Source: Pythium myriotylum (Eukaryota > Oomycota > Peronosporomycetes > Pythiales > Pythiaceae). From it: a stretch of DNA of 64,000 bases. The DNA lies in NCBI GenBank assembly GCA_023091665.1, contig JALJCQ010000012.1, positions 124,001 through 188,000 on the forward strand, given 5' to 3'. A program made the translations under genes and the position numbers. The notes under the pieces were generated by a model. It ran no database searches and was not told where the DNA came from. It saw only the letters and a program-made list of their open reading frames with translations. Shown here piece after piece: positions 42,539 through 50,888 of this stretch (position 1 is its first letter; every line of letters starts with the position of its first letter).

Positions 42539-44545
42539 AGAGTGACCTGGCGAAGTGATCAGTCTGGTGTGAGAAGGTGCTCGACGAAGGGACCAAGTGA
42601 ACAGTCTGGTCGGAGCGAGGTCACAAGAGCGAGGGGACGAGACTGAAGGTGCGCAGCGAGGCGATGCGGAGCGCCGCGATTGAAGGTGAGATGTTGAGGA
42701 AAGGAAGACGATGAGGAGAAGGAGAAGAAGAAAAGAGCTGAATCGAAGTACAGCTCTATACCGACCTGACGCGGATCGAATACGTGGTGAGGTCAAGTTC
42801 TGGGGTTGAAAGGTGGATCGAACCCACTGTGCAGCCCTGCGATGGAACCCGGCGCCGGGGGCCCAAGTTGGCTGCGGAATGCTGAGGTGCGGACCCGAGT
42901 TGGTTGCACAAGAAATCGCGAAGTTGACATGTGATGAACAAGTTTCAAGGGGGCTACGTTTTGTGGTGATCGCATTCTGCCGTGGGTATGCGGCGAATGC
43001 ACCGAAATTGAATATTGTAACGTTGACATGGAAGCTACAAGCCTTAGGCGGTGCCAGTGCACTGGGTTGACCGAAAGGGGCTACGTCTTGACACGGAGAC
43101 TGTCCGGTGAGACGACAATTGAGGTGATGTGGTGGGCGAGGTGGCGAGTGAAGCGCATGTTTGGAATCTGGCTGTCTGATCAACTACCGGACGAAGAACA
43201 GAAGCGAGCGCTCGCACGTGTCAGCGAAAGTGGTGATCTGCTGTTGAGCCTGATCAGCGAAGCAGTATGGGACGTTGACCACCCCTGTCGTAGAAGCCTT
43301 AGAAAGAAACGAGAGAGTTAGGAGGACTCGGAGCGGATCAAACCCGCCGAGAGAAACAAGCGAGTTGAGACGGTTTGACGCGGACTGAATCCGCCAAGAA
43401 GCCGCGGCGTTGTCGAACTGAAGGGCTCATTCGAGTGGATCAGTTTTGATGCGCCGGTTGAGAAGGATGAGGTGACGCAGCTGAGAGAAGAGAGAAAGCG
43501 TGTGTGTATGTGCGAAGAAAATGATGAAAATGAGGTGACTGATGACAAGCGAGGTTGGTGGATGAGAAGCCCGTGCACCAGAGAGGAACGAAGCGGTATG
43601 GATGTCAGAGAGGAAGAGCGCAGCTTTGTAGTGTGGCGCGGCATGCGTGGATGACGTGAAGGTGACTGGGGACGACTAGGGCGAAGCGCGGTGACGAATG
43701 GCGCCGGTGGCAAGAGACCTGTTTGGTTGATGAGTGATGGGACTTGGTTTTAAATACTGGCCCCAAGGAAAGCGAAGTGATCAGTCTGGCCAGGCCTGTT
43801 AGGGATCGGTCTGGTCGGTTTTGGTGAAGTGATCAGTCTGGTCACCGTGAGGGGAAGGATCGGTCGAAATCGGTGTCTATGACGGTGAAACGCAAGTGGA
43901 GGAGCAGAAACGGTCTGTGAACATGGCTATTCGTCTTATCCGAATGATGGCAGCGCCTATGGGTACATGTCTGCTGCAGTCGACAACGTCTTGACAGAGC
44001 GCGGGTGGAGCTGGCATGGAGGGTGAGAAAAAAGCGTTAGCAGCCGTCAACAAATCGATGTTCTTCGCCGACGATAATTACCTTGGACGACGTTGAGGGA
44101 CGGTGTGAACTTGGAGCACAAGCGGGAGTGATCATGGAAGGAGACGGCAGTGTTGGTGTAGGCAGAGAATGAGCGGCGGGCTTGGCGCAGCAAGGCGGGT
44201 CGGGAAACCTCATGTTTGATCGAGAAGTGAGAGAGGCGGGCCTTCCAACCACCTCAGCCAGAAGACCAAGTACGCACCGAGGAGTCCGTACGAACCTAAC
44301 GGTCCCAGGCGAAGTGATCAGTCTGGTGTGCGAGGAGAGGACCCTAGAAGGGAAGTGATCAGTCTGGCCGGTGAGGGCCCCAGCCACGACGTCTCAGGAC
44401 GTATAAGAACGTATAAGAAGGGGGGAGCTCAATTGGGGTGCCAAGAAACATTCACTACAAGCAGAAGAATCGAGTGAGTTGAACAGTCTGGCGGAGATAC
44501 CCCACCAAGGTCGGCGCGAACTGATCAGGTCTGGCGGGCGGAACA
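42539..44545 (+). other. Inner element: region between pol and SANT ORF
   Basis: Two kilobases with no convincing long sense ORF and at least nine copies of the 16-bp motif. A short sense frame up to 43321 (RMFGIWLSDQLPDEEQKRAL, then SGDLLLSLISEAVWD) looks protein-like and may be the remnant of an extra ORF. Confidence 0.5.
44401..44420 (+). promoter_or_regulatory. Possible internal promoter (tandem TATAAGAA)
   Basis: GTATAAGAAC and GTATAAGAAG in tandem, followed by an initiator-like ATTCACTACAAG near 44450 and the SANT ORF start at 44546. The order TATA-Inr-ORF suggests a separate transcript for the accessory genes. Confidence 0.35.
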
Positions 44546-46093
44546 ATGGCAGCTGGCATGAAGCGCAAGCGTGGGACTGACAAGGGCCAGGTAGAGGGCG
44601 CAGACGAGGGGCGGCAAGACACAATCGAGACGCGGCCTGGAATTGAAGGAGAAGCTACACGGCAAGGTACGCATCAAGAAACGCCACTGCCCTCGACTTC
44701 CGCTCGACACACGGCTCAAGATGAAGGAGATACTTCTGTCAACCCGTCAAAAAAGCTCGCTCGTGCCGGAAGCCAAGTTGAAGCCCCTGCTCGTTCGGCC
44801 TCGAAGAAGAGTGCTGGCTCACACTGGCCGGAAGGGCAGCTCAAGACGTTACGCGTCCTGTACGAACTGAAAGACCGCAACAAGTGGACGTGGGACCGGT
44901 TCGCTGAGGAATTCAACAAGATCAACGAAGTTACTGGACACCCATTGCGTGATGCTAATGCCTGCCGAGCTCGCTGCCAAAGAGATCCAGAGTTGAGGAA
45001 GAATACAGAGCCCAAGCTCATCAAGTGGACACCTGAGCAAGAAGCGTTTCTGACTGCGGAGAAGAAGGCGAAGACCTCGAACCGAGACATATATGCGAAG
45101 TATCTTGATAAGGTTCAGGCTCACGGGTGGGCATCTCGAGAATACAAGACGGTGATGACCAAGCTTTCCAGCATCTCAGAGCGAGATTCGAGTCGCAAGA
45201 GCAACCGTTCAAGCGACCAGGGGACGGCCACTGACCGACAAACGCTGACTATGGCGCGCCGAGTATGGCATCCCGACGAAGACGCCGTATTAATGAAAGC
45301 TCTACACGCGCATAAGGACGAGGGCGCAGCTATATGTCACGAAGCGATACAGAGCGAGCTCCTGGCCCTCGGAAAACGAGATGGAGTACCCATTGGTGAC
45401 CGCACCATTGTGGCCATCAATAAACGACTAAATACTTTACGCGATGGGAAGCCCGAGACGACGAAGCTACCCAGACGGTGGACGGACAAGGATGATCGAC
45501 AGATTCGTCTGGCTATGAAGCAGAAGAAGCGGAAGCGCGGGCAAGCGATTAGAGAACTCTCTGCAGCTTTAGGAGTCTCCGAGTTTGCTGTGCGTCGTCG
45601 TTGGAAGGAGCTACGCGCCATCGACGGGGAGGCCGATAGTTCGGCGGAAGAAAAAGGGGCCAATTCTGGTCAAAGAACCCCCGCGGAGTGTGAATCAGAC
45701 CAAGACGATGCTGCCCAGCTGGAGAAGATTGTTGCACCCTCGGAATATACGATACCAAGTGCAGAGTTGGCCGAGACGTTACTGGCCCTGCGATCCGACG
45801 ATGCTGATGTCGAGAGTGTCGCGGAGAGTGGAGACGAGATCCCGTTCGAAGGTGTGAGTGAAGAGCCAGCTGACGACGCACCAGTGAATGACCCAGCCAG
45901 ATTTGATGAGGAAGATGTCGACCTTGCCGTGGCGCAAGCTCTTGGTGAGGTGACAGCCATCGTAGAATATTGCAGCCAGCAAGCGAGTGAAGGGGCGAAG
46001 CAAGGCGCAGACCAGGGGATAAGCGACCAAGCTGAGAATCCGTCGACGGACGTGGAGCCAGAAGACGTTGCCAGAGTGATAGACGCGGGCTAG
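44546..46093 (+). CDS. Retrotransposon-borne Myb/SANT-like DNA-binding protein (four repeats)
   Basis: 515 codons starting MAAGMKRKRGTDKGQ. After a basic, low-complexity N-terminus there are four helix-turn-helix blocks with Trp at the first position, as in Myb/SANT repeats: HWPEGQLKTLRVLYE (about residue 92), IKWTPEQEAFLTAEK (158), RVWHPDEDAVLMKAL (239) and RRWTDKDDRQIRLAM (310). Each is followed by two more helices. An acidic C-terminal half follows, with the look of a transactivation or protein-contact region. The frame stops at TAG 46091 but stays open beyond it. Such an ORF is not part of standard Gypsy elements. It may bind the 16-bp motif repeated in the same element; that is inference. 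It has no introns and its own possible promoter at 44401. Confidence 0.72.
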   Translation: MAAGMKRKRGTDKGQVEGADEGRQDTIETRPGIEGEATRQGTHQETPLPSTSARHTAQDEGDTSVNPSKKLARAGSQVEAPARSASKKSAGSHWPEGQLKTLRVLYELKDRNKWTWDRFAEEFNKINEVTGHPLRDANACRARCQRDPELRKNTEPKLIKWTPEQEAFLTAEKKAKTSNRDIYAKYLDKVQAHGWASREYKTVMTKLSSISERDSSRKSNRSSDQGTATDRQTLTMARRVWHPDEDAVLMKALHAHKDEGAAICHEAIQSELLALGKRDGVPIGDRTIVAINKRLNTLRDGKPETTKLPRRWTDKDDRQIRLAMKQKKRKRGQAIRELSAALGVSEFAVRRRWKELRAIDGEADSSAEEKGANSGQRTPAECESDQDDAAQLEKIVAPSEYTIPSAELAETLLALRSDDADVESVAESGDEIPFEGVSEEPADDAPVNDPARFDEEDVDLAVAQALGEVTAIVEYCSQQASEGAKQGADQGISDQAENPSTDVEPEDVARVIDAG

Positions 46094-47253
46094 AACCTCG
46101 AGGAAAGCGCCAGTGTGATCGGAGGAACTACCGGAGAGGCGCCAGCGCTCAGAGAGACGGAGGCTCACGAACCGCAGGCCCCTGGGGGAAATGCGAGCGA
46201 AGGTGCTACGGACGGAACACCTCCAACTCAAGCGCATGGAGGCGGACCGGCAGAAACAGAGGCCGACGTCCCGATTGCTCAAGCTTCGCCCAAGGCTATC
46301 GAAGTTTCGGCCCACGCACCCGAAGTGATCAGTCTGGCTACCCCATTAGTGGGCGGTGAAGACGAAGTGAACAGTCTGGAGAATCTACACAAGCTGAAGT
46401 GAACAGTCTGGCGGAGGTAGCGAAGGCAACTAACTTGGTCGACCTTTTAGTGGACCCTCCATCTGGAGTGATCAGTCTGGCCGAGGAACCAGTCGTCAGT
46501 CGAAGCAAAGTGAACAGTCTGGCCCCCTCCGGGGAGTGCGTTCCCTCCAGCTTGGAAGACCGCGCCGTAGAGAACAGCGAAGGTGAACCTCACGAGACCC
46601 GAGAACCTCAAGACCTATCACGCGGCACGCCGGCAACAGGAGAAGACGAAGTGGAGTGGGGAAGTGGGCATGGTGGCGCACCTCAACACATCACGGTCAG
46701 AGTTGCTCCAGACAAGCCAAGGAAGGTTCTCTCAGCAGACACATGCGGTTACCTGAAGGCAAGCGACCTCGCACCAGACTCCAAGCTGAGGACGTTCTAC
46801 AAAGATAGTGAGCAGCGTGTGTAGGATATGATTGAGGACGGCTTAGACAAGATGCGTCTTCCCGATGGCCCGCCACCCGCTGTTGACAAGTGCGTGCTGA
46901 GAGAACTGATGCTGGCCGGAACAATCCTCTCGCGTGGCGAGGAATCGCGCACAATATTTCTGAGGGAGATGTGGACAGACAAGTACGGGGAATGTCGTGA
47001 CAAAGACTGCTGCTTGTCATATGATGTGAACAGCCCGCATTTCCAGTATGAAGGCGAGTGCAGACATTGGCGATACTTCAAGATGCGGCGAGTCAACTTC
47101 GACTGCTTCACAAGCACGAGAGATTATCTGCTGGCGGGTGCACTTGCGACGCATCCCGAGATGCTCTACGCTACTGAGGCCCCCGAACTACCACACATCA
47201 AACGCGATGGGAAATGCGTCCGGTTGAGGCTCTCGGGGGGGCGCGATGACTAA
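46094..47253 (+). pseudogene. Linker ORF between SANT and helicase ORFs, broken
   Basis: The SANT frame continues after TAG 46091 to a TGA at 46400 that is created inside a 16-bp motif. The -1 frame then continues (again reading the motif as EVNSL) to 46822 TAG, and after that to TAA 47251. Content: acidic, Pro/Glu/Thr-rich repeats with EVISL/EVNSL, then a Cys-bearing segment (GECRDKDCCLSYDVNSPHF, then YEGECRHWRYFKMRR). Because the motif is read as the same peptide on both sides of 46400, a one-base indel in a formerly continuous ORF is likely. It overlaps the helicase ORF by eight bases (ATGACTAA). Confidence 0.6.
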
Positions 47254-49270
47254 CCGGATGTCGGAAGAGTGGCCGGGCAACGGTACGGACACTGACGAAC
47301 AAGGGAATGACGGAGCAAGATCAGTGACCCATCTCCAACCTCTGTTGTGCTTCATGACTACACTATACCTGTCTCTGGACATGACCACTGACCAGCAAAT
47401 CTGTGAAGCACAACTCTCACCATGGGATTACGGCGTGGTGGTAGCAGGCGAGAGATATCTGCACGAGCGACAGGTTTTGGGTCGAGGGGTGTTGATGAGG
47501 TCCGGGTCTCGATGGTTCGTAGTCACCAACGCACGTATCACGTCAGCACAGCCAAGCAGACTCGATTTAATGTGGGTCCCGAGGACAAGTTTACTGAACT
47601 ACGTGCGACGTTTCCTGGCGATAGACCAAGCGGCATCGCGACCTACGCCGCTCGTCACAGCGCTTGCCATGCGGGACATGCATCAGAAGGAACGCCCGCG
47701 ACCTCAACAGACCCGAGCGAAGAGAGTGAGGATGTGGACGAAGTCGCTATTTCTGAGACCAAGCCAAATGAGAGTGGTCGAGGAATTTGTTACGAAGACT
47801 GGCATCATGCTAGTGCGCGGCCCGTTTGGCTGCGGCAAGACGACGACATTGACGCGCGCGATATCTGTCCACCGTGAGGCGTACCCCAAGGAAGTGATTG
47901 CAGTCGTGTCTGAAACGAATGCCGCGATTGATGAGGACCTCCGACGGCTCCGGCAGAAAAACCTAGTGCCCGAAGACGAAATATTGAGGCTCGGGAAGTG
48001 TGATGCTCACATGCAGGAGTTTGCAGGGATCTACATCGACGAACTCATGAAGAAGAGACGGGTGTTAACAGAACGGATATACCCTGACCGGCCCGACATG
48101 ATGGCATCCGAAATGAAGAAGTACGAAGATCATTTGCTAGCTCGAGCGAAGGTCCTTGTCGCCACATTAGCGACGATAGGGAGTGCGAAATATCAGCATC
48201 TAGCGAATCACGTGGTGATCATCGACGAAGGCGCGCAGGTTGCGGAAGCCGCGGTGATCCAAGCTCTTCGCGAAGATACGCACACGCTGCTACTAGCAGG
48301 GGACCCCAATCAGCTGCGGGGGTACAGCTCGCTGCCGACAAATTTCGCTGAGAGGTTCCCTGGCGATGAGAGACGGCACAAGCTCAATTGGTCTGTGTTC
48401 CACACGTTCGAGCATTGTTACGCGTCTTACGGCATGAAGTTCCCGGGGCTAACGACGGAAGACATTTTTCGGTGTGGACCAGAATTGGTGACACTATTGC
48501 AACCCTTTTACGACTACCCGCTGCGCTCTGCTATCAGCAACACTCCAGGATATCTAGTTGGGATGCTGCTACCGCCTCTGCAGGATGACGCGAGTTGGTC
48601 TAGGGATGGAGTCGAGAACGGACCGCCCCTGCCTCGAGGACCGTCTGCAATATGGCTCGACTCGGGCAACGGAGGTTTTCACCCCGACGGGCGACGGAAA
48701 TCTGCGAGCGAGGAGAAGTTTGTGAACGTGATCGAACAAGCGCTGGTGATGGAACTGATCATGCGGATCAAGGCGCAACTCAAACTGCAATCCAAGATGA
48801 CGCACAGAGTGTGGCGCAAGAGTATCCTAGTTATCTCCCCTTACGCGGAGCAGGTCAAGAGATTAAAGGAAGACGCTCTACAGTGGAAAAATCTCTACGA
48901 GAATTTCCTAGACGTAGAAGTGAAGACTGTGGACTCGAGCCAGGGGTGCGAAGCTGACATTACGATCACCTCGATGGTGCGTCACGTGAAAATGGGATTC
49001 TTGAAGAATAACCCCTCGCGACTGCTGGTGTCCCTGAGTCGTGCCAAGGATTACATGTTCGTTCTCGCAGATGACCAGACTCTCGCTCAAGACAGCACGT
49101 GGGCGAAATTCCGCCAACAAGCGATTGACATGAGGATCACGTACGGGAGGTCGAGATGGACGCCGGAGGAAGCTGGCGCTGTGTTGAAGGACAAGGACCA
49201 CATGAGGAAGCTGGCCAGCGCTAACGACTCGAGAGTCATTGGCGACGTCCAAGGCGCAGTGCTGCTGTAA
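47246..49270 (+). CDS. Retrotransposon-borne UPF1-like SF1 helicase
   Basis: 674 residues, intact. Motif I is GPFGCGKTTT (about residue 192), motif II VVIIDEGAQVAEA (about 326), motif III LLLAGDPNQLRG (about 353), motif V VDSSQGCEADITITS (about 562) and motif VI LLVSLSRAKDYMFVLAD (about 597). These are the SF1B motifs of the UPF1/SEN1/MOV10 group, RNA/DNA helicases that move 5' to 3'. The N-terminal 180 residues are not recognised. The ORF overlaps the preceding linker ORF at ATGACTAA, so it may be translated by re-initiation, or it may once have been fused. Helicases of this kind are not standard cargo of LTR retrotransposons. It ends 62 bp before the right LTR. Confidence 0.88.
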   Translation: MTNRMSEEWPGNGTDTDEQGNDGARSVTHLQPLLCFMTTLYLSLDMTTDQQICEAQLSPWDYGVVVAGERYLHERQVLGRGVLMRSGSRWFVVTNARITSAQPSRLDLMWVPRTSLLNYVRRFLAIDQAASRPTPLVTALAMRDMHQKERPRPQQTRAKRVRMWTKSLFLRPSQMRVVEEFVTKTGIMLVRGPFGCGKTTTLTRAISVHREAYPKEVIAVVSETNAAIDEDLRRLRQKNLVPEDEILRLGKCDAHMQEFAGIYIDELMKKRRVLTERIYPDRPDMMASEMKKYEDHLLARAKVLVATLATIGSAKYQHLANHVVIIDEGAQVAEAAVIQALREDTHTLLLAGDPNQLRGYSSLPTNFAERFPGDERRHKLNWSVFHTFEHCYASYGMKFPGLTTEDIFRCGPELVTLLQPFYDYPLRSAISNTPGYLVGMLLPPLQDDASWSRDGVENGPPLPRGPSAIWLDSGNGGFHPDGRRKSASEEKFVNVIEQALVMELIMRIKAQLKLQSKMTHRVWRKSILVISPYAEQVKRLKEDALQWKNLYENFLDVEVKTVDSSQGCEADITITSMVRHVKMGFLKNNPSRLLVSLSRAKDYMFVLADDQTLAQDSTWAKFRQQAIDMRITYGRSRWTPEEAGAVLKDKDHMRKLASANDSRVIGDVQGAVLL

Positions 49271-49332
49271 AAAAAGGGTGATCCAGGTGTGCTCGCTCTT
49301 CTTCGCGGTGCTGGAGCTTCGCAGGGGACGGC

Positions 49333-50128
49333 TGTGGTATAGCGCCCCGATTCCGCGGGCATGAGTTTCTGCAAGCGCTAGGTGACCGGTCAAGCGAAGG
49401 TGTCCACGACCAAGTCCCAAGGAAGTGATCAGTCTGGCGTACCCTTAGTACCCAAGTCAAGACGAAGTGAACAGTCTGGCGCCCAAGTCAAGATTCCGTA
49501 TTCCAGACTCGGCGGTACAAGTTATCGTATTTCCCTTTATTTAGAAACCTCACATAAAAACAGTAGGAGTAGGAGCCTTATACTTGACAGATTTCAGTAG
49601 GTAGGAACGGGTGCTTGCCACCCAATAACCCACGGAAAGGGGGCGATTCTCCGCCGCTAATTCCGTGGGAGTCAGTCCACAATTTTTCCTCCTTCTCGCA
49701 GAAGCCCCCTGATTCCCCCTCAACAGTAGCCCGTCAGTATCTCGAGGAAGTTACTAAGAGTTTCGAAGTGATCAGTCTGGTCGATCGGCCGCCTGGTTTG
49801 GGTACCGTCGCGATCCGAAGTGATCAGTCTGGCCGAGGGCCGGGTGGTTTTGCCTGCGCTTCCTGCCAAGTTCCCCGTAGGAGTTCTCCAAGAGCTCCAT
49901 CGTCTCCAAGCCGTTTCCTTCTCGCTGCCTCTAGACTTGTGAGGGTCTAGTTGTAGTGTCGTGTCAGAGTTCCGGGTCTCCGCTTCAAAGAAGTTGTGAT
50001 ATCCGGGTCTGAAGCGAGTGTTCGAAGCACGCAAGATCCACCCCTTTCCTGAGAATATTGTTGCCGTCGGTGACTCAAGAGCGAGCCTACGTATGCCAGG
50101 TGCCCGTTTTTGATTCTACCACACGACA
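49333..50128 (+). repeat. Inner element 3' LTR (796 bp)
   Basis: Copy of 34108-34903; no difference was found by eye. Preceded by a purine-rich GCAGGGGACGG that could serve as the polypurine tract, and followed by the second GTCG of the target duplication. Confidence 0.92.
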
Positions 50129-50844
50129 GTCGAACTCGACGATTCCATTGAAGCCCGTCGCATCGATGACGATGCGATGCGAGTGACCTACGCCATCTCC
50201 AACTTGGCAGGTCGTGCCAAGGTGTGGGCGCTCGGCCTCAAGTTGCACGATCCGTTTTGCTTCGGATCGTATGAAGAGTTCAAGGCCAAGATCAAACAAG
50301 CGTTTGAGCCGCCTCGAGCCGAGTTCAGGGCTCGTGCTGAGTTTCTGGATCTCAGGCAAGGTAAGCGTGATATTCACGCTTACGCCCAGCACGCACGATA
50401 CCTCGTGAGTTGCATCGTGGATAATCCCATCGATGATCAAACGCAGGTTGCTGCGTTTATCAAGGGGCTCGAGGATGGGCCGATCAAGACCCAGATGTTC
50501 CGTCTCGAGTTTGATAAACTCGAGGACGCGATCTCGGTTGCTCGCCAAGAGGACTTCAGCCTGCGACAGGCTTATGTCCATTCTGCTGCTTATCGTCCGT
50601 CCAGACGACAAGACTCAAGTGATCGAGAGGCCATGGATCTTTCCTACGCTGAGAGCGAGCAGCGCTCTCGCGTGGACAAGCGATTGCAGAAATGCAATCG
50701 ATGCCAGAAGACCGGGCATTACGCTTATGAGTGTAATGCTGCGCGCCCAGTGCCTCGCGGCAATGGACGCGGTCGCCACGTGGACAAGAAGGTCCAGTGG
50801 TCGGATCAACACGCTGCGAAGAAACAGCAGCGTGATGATCAACA

Positions 50845-50888
50845 AAAAAACGGTCAGGGTCAGTAGGGGCGGAACGCCCTACTGATCC
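50845..50888 (+). promoter_or_regulatory. Canonical -1 ribosomal frameshift signal, outer gag-pol
   Basis: The heptamer AAAAAAC (50845-50851) is in phase A AAA AAC with gag. After a 5-nt spacer comes a stem-loop: GGGTCAGTAGGGGCG (50857-50871), loop GAA, CGCCCTACTGATCC (50875-50888). It has 14 pairs including one G-U, with one bulged G. The gag TAG (50864-50866) lies inside the stem, and pol is in the -1 frame. Confidence 0.85.

Larger units (their letters stand above)
34197..49832 (+). repeat. Dispersed 16-bp repeat family GAAGTGATCAGTCTGG
   Basis: Exact or near copies (the variant GAAGTGAACAGTCTGG has AA for TC) occur at about 34197, 34239, 34540, 34592, 37921, 37999, 38041, 38080, 40497, 40535, 40577, 42552, 42592, 43774, 43807, 43825, 44311, 44352, 44473, 44517, 46322, 46364, 46396, 46465, 46507 and, in the right LTR, about 49422, 49464, 49765 and 49817. 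All lie on the plus strand. In coding parts the motif is usually read as EVISL or EVNSL. None was noticed in the outer element or the flanking chromosome. Confidence 0.88.
34108..50128 (+). mobile_element. Inner 16-kb Gypsy-type LTR retrotransposon with SANT and helicase accessory ORFs
   Basis: Identical-looking 796-bp LTRs (34108-34903 and 49333-50128) begin TGTGGTATAG and end CACACGACA. A 4-bp duplication GTCG flanks the element (34104-34107 and 50129-50132), and the interrupted outer gag reads on correctly across it. Gag (34914-36883) and pol (to 42538) have the Ty3/Gypsy order with a C-terminal chromodomain. Beyond pol, about 6.7 kb of extra sequence carries a Myb/SANT-like ORF and a UPF1-like helicase ORF. 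A 16-bp motif is repeated throughout. Gag, pol and the linker ORF are broken in this copy even though its LTRs look new. Confidence 0.92.
33828..50866 (+). pseudogene. Outer element gag, split by the nested insertion
   Basis: The part before the insertion is 33828-34107 (MAATVGEAAVGAMLLSLS..., coiled coil, ending SLLRWFV); the part after it is 50133-50866. Removing the inner element and one 4-bp copy of the target duplication joins the two in frame to 337 codons. The second part has a capsid-like region (WALGLKLHDPFCFGSYEEF, FIKGLEDGPIKTQMF) and a CCHC zinc knuckle CNRCQKTGHYAYEC near the C-terminus. An in-frame TGA just upstream of 33828 (33810-33812) suggests the natural N-terminus is also lost. 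The gag stop at 50864 lies inside the frameshift stem-loop. Confidence 0.85.

Noticed and set aside
42437..43183. 248-codon antisense ORF overlapping the inner pol end
   Set aside because: Pro/Ser/His-rich low-quality sequence, no motif, and the sense strand there encodes the integrase tail and motif repeats.
36032..46824. TAG as a reassigned sense codon
   Set aside because: The host genes in the same window use TAG as an ordinary terminator (V-ATPase C, Lon, the RS gene at 18087), so reassignment in the nuclear code is excluded; only local readthrough or mutation remains possible.
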